Below, in pieces: positions 45,424 through 57,782 of a stretch of DNA of 64,000 nucleotides. Origin of the DNA: Avena insularis (taxonomy: Eukaryota > Streptophyta > Magnoliopsida > Poales > Poaceae). Made by a program: the position numbers and the translations under genes. Under the pieces are notes generated by a model. That model saw only the letters and a program-made list of their open reading frames with translations, ran no database searches and was not told the origin of the DNA. Every line of letters begins with the position of its first letter. Position 1 is the stretch's first letter. The DNA lies in contig CM042686.1 in the NCBI GenBank assembly GCA_023614405.1, positions 464,412,740 to 464,476,739 on the forward strand. The letters are read 5' to 3'.

Positions 45424-48151
45424 ACATCCCCAAGCTTAACTCCTGCTCGTCCTTGAGTAGGTAAGTGATAAAAAGAAAGAATAATTTTTGAGGTGACATG
45501 CACCATCAAAGACTTGATCAAAGTATTTGTAAAACATTCAAAGCTGGGATCAAAGTACTTCAATCATAAATGAAAGACAAAGTTTTAGCAATTAGACAAA
45601 GAAACTATGATGCAACATGAAAAGGCACAAACAAAAGATTCATGAATAACAATGCTTTGCAAGACGTTTGTTTGTTTCACATAAAGAAAACATAGCATAA
45701 TAGCATTCAGCTTGTCCCTCATAGAGTAGCAAATATAAATGCATAGGACACCTTCAAAGTTTATAAGAGTGACTAGATACAAATAGTTTAAAACAAGCAA
45801 TATCAAGGTATGCATCAATCAACTAGTCTTGGGACAATGCACATAGAACTAAGAATGGCCACTATGCTCTCAAAGTAGGTGCATAAAGGTAGAAGGTGGA
45901 GACTCAATATATAATGGTGGAAGAAGGGCCTTCATATAAGGAAGTAGAGATTCAAGTTTCCTAAAGAGCTTCCAAAAATTATGGTACTTATAGCTTTCAG
46001 CTCTCATTGCCCCTATCATAAGCATCTTGAAGTGATTAAGGTTAAAGTGAACAAACTATGGTGTACATGCTTGACGAAGTATAAGTTAGAAATCTCATGT
46101 CCCTTGTATACGAGGGCCGCTCCTCATGCTACTCAAGTTTAGTCACCGGTAAGTTCTTGTCATCGTAAGTACATGTGTATCTAGAGAACCGTCAACGGGG
46201 TACCCCTTGCCCGATGATACGGAAGAATCCCCATATCAAAATGACAAGGCAAGAAGACAACGAGCATCTCAGCATTCTTCTTATTTACCATGGGAATATG
46301 GTGCTTTTTTTCTCTCTTTCCTCTTTTCATAGTATCTTTTTTTTTCTTTTCTCTTTTTTCTCAATATAGGACTCTTTTTTTATAAGAAGAATGCTTCATA
46401 GACAGCTCATTATGGTTACGCTGCAGAATTCCACCATGTCAGCATGGATTAGACCAGCGGCCCAGGCATTTCTCTAACACATATACATAACTCCATGGAC
46501 TTACAAGCTCCCCTTTCATTTCACACCGACGACATCCATATACAAAAGAGCATGATATCAACTAGGTACAAGTACCAAGTGCAATGTTGAAAGCATTCCT
46601 CATGAAAGCATGGTTCTGCTAATTCCCAACAAATAAGTGCAAGCATATACAACATAGACGACACAATGGTTCAAGTTTATTATGGGCAAGAAAAGTAAAG
46701 TGTGCCATCAAGTTCGTGAGAGCTTTAATCACTAGTTTTCTCATAACAAGTTTAATTTGGAAGGTAAACAAAAGCATGAATATACTTGGAATAACATAAT
46801 CTAGTAGGTAGGTATGGTGGACTCTTTGGAATAACTTGGTTTAGGGAGTTGGATGCATGAGTGGAACTCATACTTGGTTGTGGATGCTAGCAAAAGACTG
46901 GGAGCGACAAACTAAGAGAGCAATAATGGCCATAATCATGCAGAGCGACAAAACAGCATTGATCAAAGCATAAAGTGATACTACAAGTTGAAAACTAAAG
47001 GATCATAAAGGCTTATGGTGACTTGTATAGTCATAACATGGTGTGAGCATGCTCCAAGTCAACCCAAATAAAGCATCAAAGGAGAATACCACTATACTAT
47101 GCTTTAATATGCTAAAACAACGCATGATTCATCCAAGGCACATTAAGCAATCTCAATTGTTTATAACAAGTCATGCTACAGAAAATAATACTAAGCATAA
47201 AGCCAAAACAATATCAAGCATGGCATGACAGAGCATAGGCCACAGTAAAAAACGAGCTCTTTTTACCACATAAGCATGGACTTTCCTACTCTTTTCCAAA
47301 CCAAACCAAATTATTTGAAAACCAATGTATGAAAGAGGGGGTCCAACCAATTTATTCATAAAACTAAGCAATCAAAGAAAACGAAAAACCAAAACGAAAA
47401 TGAAAAAGAAGACGCTCCAAGAACAACTCAACTGTGCATGAAACAATAAAAATGAAGCGTTTGGAAGAAACCTGGGATTTTTATTGATGAAGAAGGGAAT
47501 GCCTTGGCATCCCCAAGCTTTGACGCTTGTACTTCTTGGATATTTCTTGGGGTGACACGCGTGGCATCCCCAAGCTTGAGCTTTAGTCCATCCTTCATCT
47601 CATTACTCATTCCTTCCATACACCTGAAATTTTTCTTCATTCAAAACTTCACACAATGTTTATTAGCAACATTAGTGCACTCAATATAATAAGTCTTAAG
47701 GTTCATTTCTAACACCAAATATACTTCCATTAGAATACTATATACGATAGCACTTCCCTCAAAAAGCTCAATTCCCCAAAAGAACTCAAAAAGGAACCAA
47801 CAAGAAGCAAATGCAGAAAATGGCAGAAATCTGTCAAAACAGACTAGCAGGTAAAGACAAATTTTTTTGAAGACCTTCTGTTGCTCAAATCAAAAAATAT
47901 TGTACTAACGAAAGTTACATAACAACCTGGGATAGAAGCACAAAAATCACGCCTCAAAAAGACGTTCAGATATTTTACACGAATTTTTATGATGAAGCAC
48001 ATAAATCTGTTTCTGGACAGCAACTTTCCCAATCATTACTTCTCTGTCATTAGAGGTTACTCTTGGCACAAAAAGCAAATAAAAAGGATAAGGAGCGGTT
48101 ATTACTGAAGTAATAACTTCCAAGACTCATCTAAAACTTTTGGGTTATCTC
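45424..48151 (-). other. Element D long non-coding 3' region
   Basis: Collinear on the opposite strand with 34080-36840 of A. It has CATCCCCAAGCTT at 45425-45437 (LTR border), 47508-47520 and 47565-47577, and the pyrimidine tract at 46305-46385. No gene is supported. Confidence 0.82.
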
Positions 48152-48631
48152 CTAATAAGTACTTTTCTTTAACGCCTTTAAGTTAGGCATAAGAAGCAAG
48201 AAAGAATCAAGTGTTCTCAAATGAAGAAGCATTAAAACCAAATTTCTTGCCCTAAGCGTATTATAGCAATGTTTTAAGCTAGTAGTGTTATTCTCAAGAG
48301 TGTTCAATCTAGCAAATATTCTTGCGAAAGAAATATCAGTTTGGCTAGGGAAGTTGTAAGTGAGGATCAATTTTTTTATAGCATTTATAACATCATCCTC
48401 ATTACATTGGAGGAAATCTCCTCCCACAACAACATCTAAAGCATATCTATAGCAAAGAGCAATTCCAAGGTAAAAAATGCTAAGGAACAAGCTTTGAGTC
48501 ATTTTAGGCTCAGTTTTTTCATGTAGATAAAAGATTCTAGACCAAGCTTCCTTAAAACTTTCCTCAATTCCTTGTTTAAAAGTGAAAATCATTTCCTCGG
48601 GTGACATAGTGACTGGAGCAAGGCTAGACAT
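48152..48631 (-). CDS. Short gag fragment of element D
   Basis: 159 residues starting MSSLAPVTMSPEEMIFTFKQ. The part GIEESFKEAWSRIFYLHE and LGIALCYRYALDVVVGGDFL aligns with the second half of the gag domain in A (AQAWERMKSLV and GLNYSSRNLLDSAAGGTFM), with a shortened N-terminus. It ends with LKALKKSTY. No protease or pol follows. It may be a minimal capsid remnant; whether it is expressed is unknown. It lies just inside the 5' end of D, after a degenerate primer site. Confidence 0.6.
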   Translation of the reverse strand: MSSLAPVTMSPEEMIFTFKQGIEESFKEAWSRIFYLHEKTEPKMTQSLFLSIFYLGIALCYRYALDVVVGGDFLQCNEDDVINAIKKLILTYNFPSQTDISFARIFARLNTLENNTTSLKHCYNTLRARNLVLMLLHLRTLDSFLLLMPNLKALKKSTY

Positions 48632-48821
48632 AGTGGCAACTTAAGAAAGGAACTAATTTTTTTTGATTTTTCAAAATAAGAAAGCAAACTAGTAAAACTA
48701 ATTTTTTGTGTGTTTTTGATAAAGAAACAAGCAAACAAAGCAAAAAGAAACTAAGCAAAACAAAAATAACAAAGTACAGAGATTGGTTATGAGGGACTCC
48801 CCTTGTGAAGATGTCCTTAAC

Positions 48822-48839
48822 TCCCCGGCAATGGAGCTA
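48822..48839 (-). promoter_or_regulatory. Degenerate primer-binding site of element D
   Basis: The minus strand reads TAGCTCCATTGCCGGGGA, three mismatches from the tRNA-Asp type site of A and S. Confidence 0.7.
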
Positions 48840-48849
48840 GAAAAACGCT

Positions 48850-50434
48850 TGATGACTCGGTGTTGATGTAGAGCTCGTTGGGAACCCCAAGAGGAATGTA
48901 TGATGAGCACAACAGCAAGTTTCCCTCAGTTATGAAACCAAGGTTTAATCGAACCAGTAGGAGCAAGGAAACACCCCAAAGGTGTTGCTAGCTGAGCCTT
49001 GGCAGGGCGCACTACCGGTGCTAGTAGCAACGTGGAGACCTACACAACACAACCACATAAATCTGTCCCCAACTTGCAATGAAGTTGTCAATCTCACCGT
49101 GTTTTGCTGAAAACAAAGGATTAAAGGTATCGAATGGAAAGAAGTAATAGTTTGCAGAAAGTAAACACAAAGCAGTAAACAGTTTGTAGATTGTATGTAA
49201 AAGAAAGGACTGGGATCCATAGTTCACTAGAGGTGGATCTCCTTAAGATAGATAACATGCTGGGTGAACAAATTACAGTGGGGCAATTGACAAACATCGA
49301 GAAAGCAATACATGCATATACTAATCATCTTGACTCCTTTGGAATTCGATTGGGCATTACAACATTATACATATACCGCCATCCAACTGCATCTATGACT
49401 AATAATCCACCTTCAGGTTATCATCCGAACCCCCTCCAGTATTAAGTTGCAAGCAACAGATTATTGCTTTACAAATTGCGTGTAAAGTAAACAATACGAT
49501 TGTTCTATGAACAAAGGATTGTTGTTTTATCCCTAGTAGCAACAGCACATCTAGTACCTTAGAGATTTCTGTCACTTCCCCAGATTACTAGAGGCATGAA
49601 CCCACTATCGAGCATAAATACTAACTCTTGGAGTTGCTAGCATCTACTTGGCAAAGATAGCTACTAACAATGGAAAGCATGCAAGATCACAAATAACAAA
49701 GACATGATAGAATCAATAATCAATCTGAAATAGCATCTCAATATCCATCGGATCCCCGCAAACACAACATGCAGAATTACAAATAGATGATCTTGATCAT
49801 GAACGGAGCTCACAAGATCTAGACATGAAAGCACAAAGGAGGAGAACCAGCCATCTAGCTACTACATGGATCCGTAGTCCAGAGATGAACTACTCACGCA
49901 TCACACCGGAGGCTTGCATGGTGATGAAGAAGGCCTCCAGGGTGAATTCCCTCTCCGGCAGGGTGCCGAGAAGAGCTTCAGATCCCTCCCGATCTAGGGA
50001 TGGAGATGATGGTGGCTACAGACTCTTTCATGGATTTTTGATCGGGTCGTTAGGGTTTTCGTCCCGAGGGCATCTTATAGGCGGAAGGAGAGGCCGAGGA
50101 GTGTTGGCCCTGCCACCTCGGCCGTGAAGCCTAGTCGCGTGGCCAGGTGGTGTGGCCGGCCCCTAGTCCTTCTTCGTCTCGTATTCTGGCATCTGATGAC
50201 TTCCGGAAAAATAAACACTTTGGCTTTTGTCCCGTCCAATTCCGAGAATATTCATTTTCTGACTTTCCTGGAACCAAAAATAGCAGAAAACAGGCAGCTG
50301 GCATTGTGGCTCTTGTTAATAGGTTAGTCCAAGAAATCATATGAAAAGTACTCCAAAGTGCGGACAAAACACAAGAAAGTGGATAAAACCAAGCAGGGAA
50401 CATCAAAAGTTATAGATATATTTGCAATGTATCA
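48850..50434 (-). repeat. 5' LTR of element D
   Basis: 1585 bp. Plus-strand start TGATGACTCGGTGTTG and end GCAATGTATCA before GAGAC. Confidence 0.93.
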
Positions 50435-52705
50435 GAGACTCAACATAAAAGTAAAAGAAAGGCCTTCATAGAAGGAAGAAGGGATTGAAGTCTCATAAAG
50501 AGCTTCCAAAAATTATGGTACTTATTAGCTTTCAGCTCACATTGCCCCTATCATAAGCATCTTGAAGTGATTAAGGTTAAAGTGAATAAACAATGGAGTA
50601 TATGCTTGACAAAGTATAAGTTGGCAATCTCATGTCCCTTGAATACGAGGGACACTCCTCATGCTACTCAAGTTTAGTTACCGATAAGTTCTTGTCATAG
50701 TAAGTACATGTGTATCATAGAGAACCGCCAACAGGGTACCCCTTGCCCGATGATACGGAAGAATCCCCATATCAAAATGACAAGGCAAGCAGACAATAAG
50801 CATCTCAGCATCTTCTTATTTACCATGGGAAAATGGTGCTTTTTCTCTCTTTCCTCTTTTCTCATCTCTCTTTTTTTATTTTTTTCTCAATCTCTATCTC
50901 TTTTTTTATAAGAAGAATGCTTTATAGATTGCTCATTATGGTTACGCTGCAGGTTTCCACCATGATTAGGCATGGATTAGACTAGCCGCCTAGGCATTTC
51001 TCTAACACACATACATAACTCCATGGACTTACAAGCTCCCCTTTCATTTCACACCGACGACATCCATAAACAAAAGAGCATGATATCAACTAGGTACAAT
51101 GTACAAGTGCAATGTTGAAAGCGTTCTCCATGACAGCATGGTTCTTCTAATCCCCAACGTATAAGTGCAAGCATATAAAACATAGATGACACAATGGTTC
51201 AAGTATATTAGGGCAACAAAAGTAAAGTGTGCCAGCAAGTTCATGAGAGCTTTAATCACTAATTTTCACATAACAAGTTTAATTCGGAAGGTAGATAAAA
51301 ACATGAATATACTTGGAATAGCAAATGCTAATAGGTAGGTATGGTGGACTCTTTGGGGTAACTTGGTTTTATTTGGAGTTGGATGCATGAGTGGAACTCA
51401 TACTTGGTATGGAGGCTAGCAAAAGACTGGGAGCGACCAACTAAGAGAGCGATAATGGCCATAATCATGCAAAGCGACAAAACATCATTAATTAAAGTAT
51501 AAATTGAAATTACAAGTCGAAAACTAAAGGATCATAGAGGCTATGGTGACTTGGTATAGTCTTAACATGGTGTGAGCATGCGCCAAGTCAACCCAAATAA
51601 AGCATCAAAGGAGAATACCACACTACTATGCTTTAATATGCTAAAACAACGCATGATTCTTTCAAGGCACATTAAGCAATCTCAATTATTTGTAACATGT
51701 CATGCTACAGCAAAAATCACTAAGCATAAATCCAAAAAATATCAAGCATGACATGTCAAAGCATAGGCCACAGTCAAAAAACAAGCTCCTTTTTTACCAC
51801 TTAAGCATGAACTTTTCCTACTCTTTTCCAATCCAAACCAATCTTATTTGAAAACTAATGTATGAATGAGGGGATCCAACCAATTTATTCAAGAAAACTA
51901 AGAAAACCAAGCAAACCAAAACCAAAAACAAAAACAAAGACGGTCCAAGAACAACACAACTGTGCATGAAACAATAAAAATGAAGTGTTTGGAAGAAACC
52001 TGAGATTTTTATTGATGAAGAAGGGGATGCCTTAGGCATCCCCAAGATTTTACGCTTGTACTTCTTGTATATTTCTTGGGGTGACACGAGTGGCATCCCC
52101 AAGCTTGAGCTTTTGTCCTTTCTTCATCTTATCACATTACTCTTCCCTACACTTAAAATTTTCCTTCACACAAAACTTCACACAATCTTCATTAGCAACA
52201 TTAGTGTACTCAAGATAATAAGTCTTTTGGTTCAGTTCCAACACAAATAAAACTTCCATTAAAACAAAAGCTATGGTAGCACTTCCTTTAAAAAGTTCAA
52301 ATGATTATAGAGAACTCAAAGAGAAAGAGATTAAGAGACAAATGCAAATAATGACAGAAATTTGTCAAAACATACCAGCAGGTAAAAACCATTTTTTTCG
52401 AAGACCTTTTGTTGCTCAAATCGAAAAGTGTTGAGCTAACTAAAGTTGGATAACAACCTGGGGTAGAAGCACAAAAAAACAGCTCAAACCGACATACAGA
52501 TATTTTTCACGAATTTTTACAGTGGAGCACCAAAATCTGTTTCAGGACAACAACTCCCCAAATCTTACTTCCCTCTCATTAGAGGTTATTAATGGAACAA
52601 AAAGCAAATAAAAAGGATAAGAAGAGGTCATTACAAAGGTAATAACTTCCAAGACTCAAGAAAACTATTGGGTTATCTCCCAAGAAGTACTTTTCTTTAA
52701 CGCCT
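50435..52705 (-). other. Element C non-coding 3' region right of D
   Basis: Continues the region cut by D at 43828. It has the pyrimidine tract at 50840-50915, CATCCCCAAGCTT at 52094-52106 and a one-mismatch copy at 52037-52049. The remainder aligns with 29670-30500 of B. No gene is supported. Confidence 0.78.
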
Positions 52706-54076
52706 TTAAGTTAGGCATGATAGTTTGAGAAGATGCTCACATAAGAAATATGAATTGAAGTAAAAGAGAGCATCAAGAAGCAAATTCAAAACACATTTAA
52801 TTCTAACCCATTTCCTATGCATAGGAATCTTGTATGCAAATAAATTCACAAAGAACAAAGTGACAGTCATAGGAAGATAAAACAAGAGTAACTTCAAAAC
52901 TTTCAGCACATAGAGAGGTGTTTCAGTACCATGAAAACTTCTACAACCATATTTTCCTCTCTCATAATAATTTTCAGTAGCCACATGAATAAACTCAACA
53001 ATATAACTATCACATAAAGAATGCTTTTCATGATATACAAACACATACTTTTTATCAAGCTCAAAAATAATGGGATTAAAACCTTCAAACTCACTTTTAA
53101 CAATTTTATAACAAGGTGACTGATCATTCTCAAGAGGTATGGGGTTCCAAGATAAGGTCAAGACCCCTCCAATCTCATTTTTAATAGTACTACAATTTAT
53201 ATTATCAACCAATATAGGACCATCATCTAGAGCTTTATCATAAACATTTTCTAAGCAACACTCTTTAGTACCATGCATTTCGAAGTTAGGCACTAATAAA
53301 GGATTATCATAGATAACAGGAGCATAATTATTATCACAAGTTTTATCCATAGTATATTTTTCAAGAGAATCCATAGGAACATAACATTCATCCTCCTTTG
53401 GTAAGCATGGGGGACAATCAAATAATGTAAGGGATAAAGAGTTACTCTCATTAGAAGGGAGGCATGGGTAGCTAATCCATTCTTCCTCCTTTTGTCCATC
53501 ACTCTCCTTCTCTTCTTCATCTAATGAGATTTCAGGTTCAAAAATTTCTTCTTCCATAGGCTCCTGCAAATTGTGGACACATTCTTGTGCATGATTGAGT
53601 CTCTCTTTATAATCAACGATATAACAATTATTGCTGAAATTTTCTATGCAATGATCAAGGATAGAAGAGACCATATCTTTAAGGTCTTTACAAGCAACAT
53701 AGGTTTCATAGTTTTTAGACATGAAGGATTATATTTCAGAAGCTCCCATAAACAAAACGAATTGTTCTAGTTCTTCAAATCCAAGATGAATATAGTTATT
53801 CCAATGATAGTTCATAATTACAAATTCTTTACTAAAGCCACATTGGAATTTAAGATGTTTAGTATCCTGTTCAGAGCAACAATTTATATCATGGCGTTTA
53901 AGCAAAATTTTAGCAATTAGATCCAACCTTTTTAACACGGCTCTCATGACTTTACCCTTATAAGATTCTCTATACCTTATAAAATCTTCCATGGAGGTTC
54001 TAGCAGGCGGTGGTTCAACTACTACCTTAGCAGTGATAGTAGTTTTCCCAAATAGGAAACCGAGTGGGCTATCCAT
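52706..54076 (-). pseudogene. Orphan ORF of element C with one in-frame stop
   Basis: Starts MDSPLGFLFGKTTITAKVV, the same N-terminus as S gag. A TAA at 53729-53731 ends the first 115 codons, but the same frame stays open from 53728 to 52706, giving about 455 codons in all. Downstream it has an acidic stretch (EISLDEEEKESDGQKEEE), WISYPCLPSNESNSLSL, a longer middle than B (including LVPNFEMHGTKECCLENVY), and the shared tail with CDSYIV, YYERGK and HRKWVR between hydrophobic stretches. It is homologous to the B ORF. I do not recognise a known enzymatic domain. It stands where gag stands in S and A. Confidence 0.7.
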
Positions 54077-54296
54077 AATGAAATAGTGATTGGAGCAAAA
54101 CTAGACATAAAAACAACTTGAAGTGGGAACTAATTTTTTGTGTGTTTTTGATAAAGAAAGCAAACTAGTATAAATATATTTTGTGTGTTTTTGATAAAGA
54201 AACAAGCAAACAAAGCAGAAATAAACTAAGCAAAACGAATAAAACAAAATAAAGAGATTGGTTATGAGGGACTCCCCTTGTGAAGATGTCCTTGAC

Positions 54297-54314
54297 TCCC
54301 CGGCAACGGCACAA
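54297..54314 (-). promoter_or_regulatory. Degenerate primer-binding site of element C
   Basis: The minus strand reads TTGTGCCGTTGCCGGGGA, two mismatches from the tRNA-Asp type site. Confidence 0.75.
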
Positions 54315-54325
54315 GAAAAAGAGCT

Positions 54326-55884
54326 TGGTGGCTCAAAATATATTCGAGCTCGTTGGGGAACCCCAAGAGGAAGGTATGATGAGCACAATAACAAGTTTTC
54401 CCTCAGTTATGAAACCAAGGTTATCGAACCAGTAGGAGCAAGGAAACACCTCCAAGGTGTTGTTTCCAACTTGGAATCCTGCACAACACAACTACAAACC
54501 TTTGCCCCCAACTTACAGTGAGGTTGTCAATCTCACCGGTTTTGCTAAAAACAAAGGATTAAACGTATTGTGTGGAAGATAGTAATTGCTTGCAGAAAGT
54601 AAACAGAAAATAGTAAATAGTAGATTGTAGATTGATAGTAAAAGAAAGGACCAGGGTCCATAGTTCACTAGTGGTGATTCTCCTTAAGATAGATGACATG
54701 TTGGGTGAACAAATTACAGCGGGGCAATTGACAAAAATCGAGAAAGCATACATGCATATACTAATCATCTTGACTCCTATGAGATTTGATTGGGCATTAC
54801 AACATTATACATAGACCGTAATCCAACTGCATCTATGACTAATAATCCACCTTCAGGTTATCATCCGAACCCTCCAAAGATTAAGTTGCAAGCAACAGAT
54901 AATTGCATTAAGCAAAGTGTGTAAAGTAAACAATACGATTGTTCTATGAACAAAGGATTGTTGTTTTCTCCCTACTAGCAACAACACATCTAGTACCTTA
55001 GAGATTTCTGTCACTTCCCCAGATTCCTAGAGGAATGAACCCACTATCGAGCATAAATACTCCCTCTTGGAGTTGCTAGCATCTACTCGGCCAAGATAGC
55101 TACTAACAACGGAGAGCATGCAAGATCACAAATAACAAAGAAATGATAGAATCAATAATCAATCTGAAATAGCATCTCAATATCCATCGGATCCCCGCAG
55201 ACACGACATGTATGATTACAAATAGATGATCTTGATCATGAACTGAGCTCACAAGATCTAAACATGGTAGCACAAAGGAGAAGAACCAACCATCTAGCTA
55301 CTACATGGACCCGTAGTCCAGGGATGAACTACTCATGCATCACACTGGAGGCAGGCATGATGATGAAGAAGGCCTCCAGGGTGATCTCTCCCCTCCGACA
55401 AGGTGCCGAGAAGAGCTTCAGATCTCTCTCGATCTAGGGATGGAGATGACGGTGGCTACAGACTCTTTCGTGGAATTGTGATTGGGTACTTAGGGTTTCT
55501 GTATCGGAGGCTTAATATAAGCGAAAGGGGAGGCCGAGGGGGTGCCCGAGGGGGCTGCAGCACCTAGGCGCGGGCCAGGCCTGGTCGCACGACCAGTTGG
55601 TGTGGCCGCCCCTGGCCCCTCTCCGTCTTGTCTTCTGGCTCCGTGTTCCCCTCGGTGAAATATTTACTTTGGCTTTTGTCCCGTCCAATTTCGAGGATAT
55701 TCATTTTCTGACTTTTCTGGAACCAAAAACAGCAGGAAACAAGCAACTGGCACTGTGTCATCTTGTTAATAGATTAGTCCAACAAAGTGTATAAAAAGAC
55801 TTCAAAGTGTGGACAAAATATAAGAAAGTAGATATAAAACAAGCATGGAACATCAAAAATTATAGATACGTTTGCAACATATCA
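54326..55884 (-). repeat. 5' LTR of element C
   Basis: 1559 bp. Plus-strand start TGGTGGCTCAAAATA and end TTGCAACATATCA. It is clearly more diverged from its partner than the LTRs of A are from each other. Confidence 0.9.
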
Positions 55885-56059
55885 TGTAGCAACAGGAAAC
55901 ATCAACCGCGACGTAGACTTTGTGCACGCCGAAGCTGACAAACTTGCCGTTGCACGGGAAGGGGTGGTTGCCAAAGTTTCCCATGTTGTCGCTGATGAAT
56001 TCTAGCGAGCCGAATCGCTGGACCGAACCGGAGACGATGCGCTCCCCAGATGTGATGAA
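55885..56059 (-). pseudogene. Gypsy H 5' coding fragment between C and solo LTR E
   Basis: An open minus-strand frame reads ITSGERIVSGSVQRFGSLEF, then NPFPCNGKFVSFGVHKVYV-like sequence (approximate). It is continuous across the E insertion with the leader of H (57722-57782) and across C with the block at 41807. Position and continuity, not a recognised domain, assign it to the H 5' coding region. Confidence 0.5.
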
Positions 56060-56064
56060 GTTTC

Positions 56065-57716
56065 TAATGCATGTAAAATGCATCCATGAACTTTGTCGTT
56101 TATTGCTTCAAAATCATTATTATTTTGCAACATTATTATATTTATTGGACTAACCTACTAATAGTTGCAGAAGTACACAAGTTCTTGGTTTACATTTTGT
56201 TGTGTAGGAAATACGCAAATATGGAAAAAATGCTCATTATGGTGAAATGTGGAAATTCCTAGAATCTGTCCCTGCAAAACTCTTTTCGAAGATTGCCAGA
56301 AACGACCTAGAATATGACGTCTAATGGAAAAAGTGTAGAAAGGAAAGTTGTGGGGAATTTTATGCGCAACAATTTAGAAATAAAAATCGCCCCAATCGGA
56401 GTCCGGATGCATTTTTATAGCCATATTACCGCAGAGAACAGAAGCAGTTTCGGGACTCCGAAAATATGTGATGTGGTTGACTCAAACTCCTTCCATCTTT
56501 GATGATTTCGGTCCAACCATGATTTTATGGACTCATTAAAGACAGAGGGGACTCCTAGGAAGATTCTAGAGATGCCCAATAGCCTTTGGATCCAAGGGGA
56601 ATCCATCCTATGGCCAAGATTGCATCTCCACCACTATATATTGAAAGGAAACCCTACTTTTGGAGGCATCCACCCATAGCAACAAAAATTCCCCTCCTTG
56701 GCAGCCCCCAAGGGAGGGGGAGAAGATCCTCCATTTCTGCACCATCTCCAAGGGACCGCTGCCCCCAAGGGCAGCCGCCGCCATAGGAGGCCTCCAGGGC
56801 GTCGCCACCCTGCGCTGCCATAGGTGCCGCCTCCTCCACGCCAGCGCCGCCTCTCCCCCTTGGGTAGGATCATCTACATCACCATCTACTGCAAGATCCT
56901 ATCATCCCCCACTGTAATCTCTTGGAAAACATAATGTATGATGCAATATATTATTTTCCCATGATCTATTGTATGACTATGTTGATGTTTGAGTAGTGAA
57001 TTGTTATGGCAATTGTGATCTAGTTTGTTTTGGTTGCATACAAGTATATGTTATCTTCTATGATGATCTTGATGCACTAACATAGGAGTGCACACATATG
57101 TTGGAGGATGCACAAGGTTATCACCATTGCATGTTGATAGGATGAGGGATAAACAGAGTTTGACAAAAGCCAAATCCCAAGTCTTAGAAATATATGTAGT
57201 ATTAATTCATGGTTAATCAAAGGGGGTATTATCATGGGGACCTTAGATCTAAATGCAGCCGTTGGACTTTATGTCTTAATATTCCCTTGTTTGTTCTTGG
57301 GATCAATCACTAGTGGTGTATTTGCTCATATCTATGGCTACACCTAGTTATGGCTCCTCCTAGAAGAAACAATACAAAAATTATATATGTGCTTCACTAA
57401 TTGTGACAACCAAATGAATGAAATAGAAATTTGCCTAAACATTTACTCCCATACATTATCCACATCCACTCTACTAGCTCCATTTCATTTGCATTATTTT
57501 ACTTATAGTATTTATTTCAATTACTTAATTGTTTTCTAGTTAATACCAAAAACAACCACACACACACACTTTAGATCCTAGCTTTGCATAGAAGGCCATA
57601 TAAGTGGGCTATAGGGCTTTAGAGAATAGATAGTTTACCTTCAGCTCCTCGTGGGTTCGACACTCAAATACTTATCGAACTGTACTATGGTGATCCCCTG
57701 CACTTGGGGGTTATCA
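56065..57716 (+). mobile_element. Solo LTR E of an Athila-like gypsy element
   Basis: Ends with CACTTGGGGGTTATCA, the form seen at LTR ends in this group, and starts TAATGCATG where TGATGCATG would be expected (one transition). The flanks GTTTC (56060-56064) and ATTTC (57717-57721) agree at four of five bases. TATA-like CTATATATT occurs near 56634-56642, followed by a GC-rich part, as in other LTRs here. No gag or pol. It inserted into the 5' region of H. Confidence 0.72.
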
Positions 57717-57756
57717 ATTTCCCGTCCGGATGAGAACACCAGCTAGCGTCGCTGCT

Positions 57757-57776
57757 GGCTCCATAGTGGGCGCCAA
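57757..57776 (-). promoter_or_regulatory. Probable primer-binding site of gypsy H
   Basis: The minus strand reads TTGGCGCCCACTATGGAGCC, six bases inside the 5' LTR, which is the expected position. I do not assign the tRNA. Confidence 0.55.
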
Positions 57777-57782
57777 CTATCG

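Larger units (their letters stand above)
43829..50434 (-). mobile_element. Athila-like gypsy retrotransposon D nested in C, TSD GAGAC
   Basis: Flanked by GAGAC (43824-43828 and 50435-50439). LTRs lie at 43829-45423 and 48850-50434, the primer site at 48822-48839 and the polypurine tract at 45425-45437. The only ORF is a gag fragment (48152-48631). It is the most reduced of the group. Confidence 0.94.
41813..55884 (-). mobile_element. Athila-like gypsy retrotransposon C, non-autonomous
   Basis: LTRs lie at 41813-43344 (3') and 54326-55884 (5'), with a degenerate primer site at 54297-54314 and a polypurine tract at 43346-43358. The flanks GGTAG (41808-41812) and TGTAG (55885-55889) match at four of five positions, a decayed target duplication. 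It encodes only the orphan ORF at 52706-54076. Element D (43829-50434) lies in its 3' non-coding part. It inserted into the gag region of H. Confidence 0.9.

Noticed and set aside
56586..56917. Short proline/arginine-rich proteins
   Set aside because: They fall in the GC-rich part of solo LTR E and have no relatives I recognise. Similar open frames occur in other LTRs.
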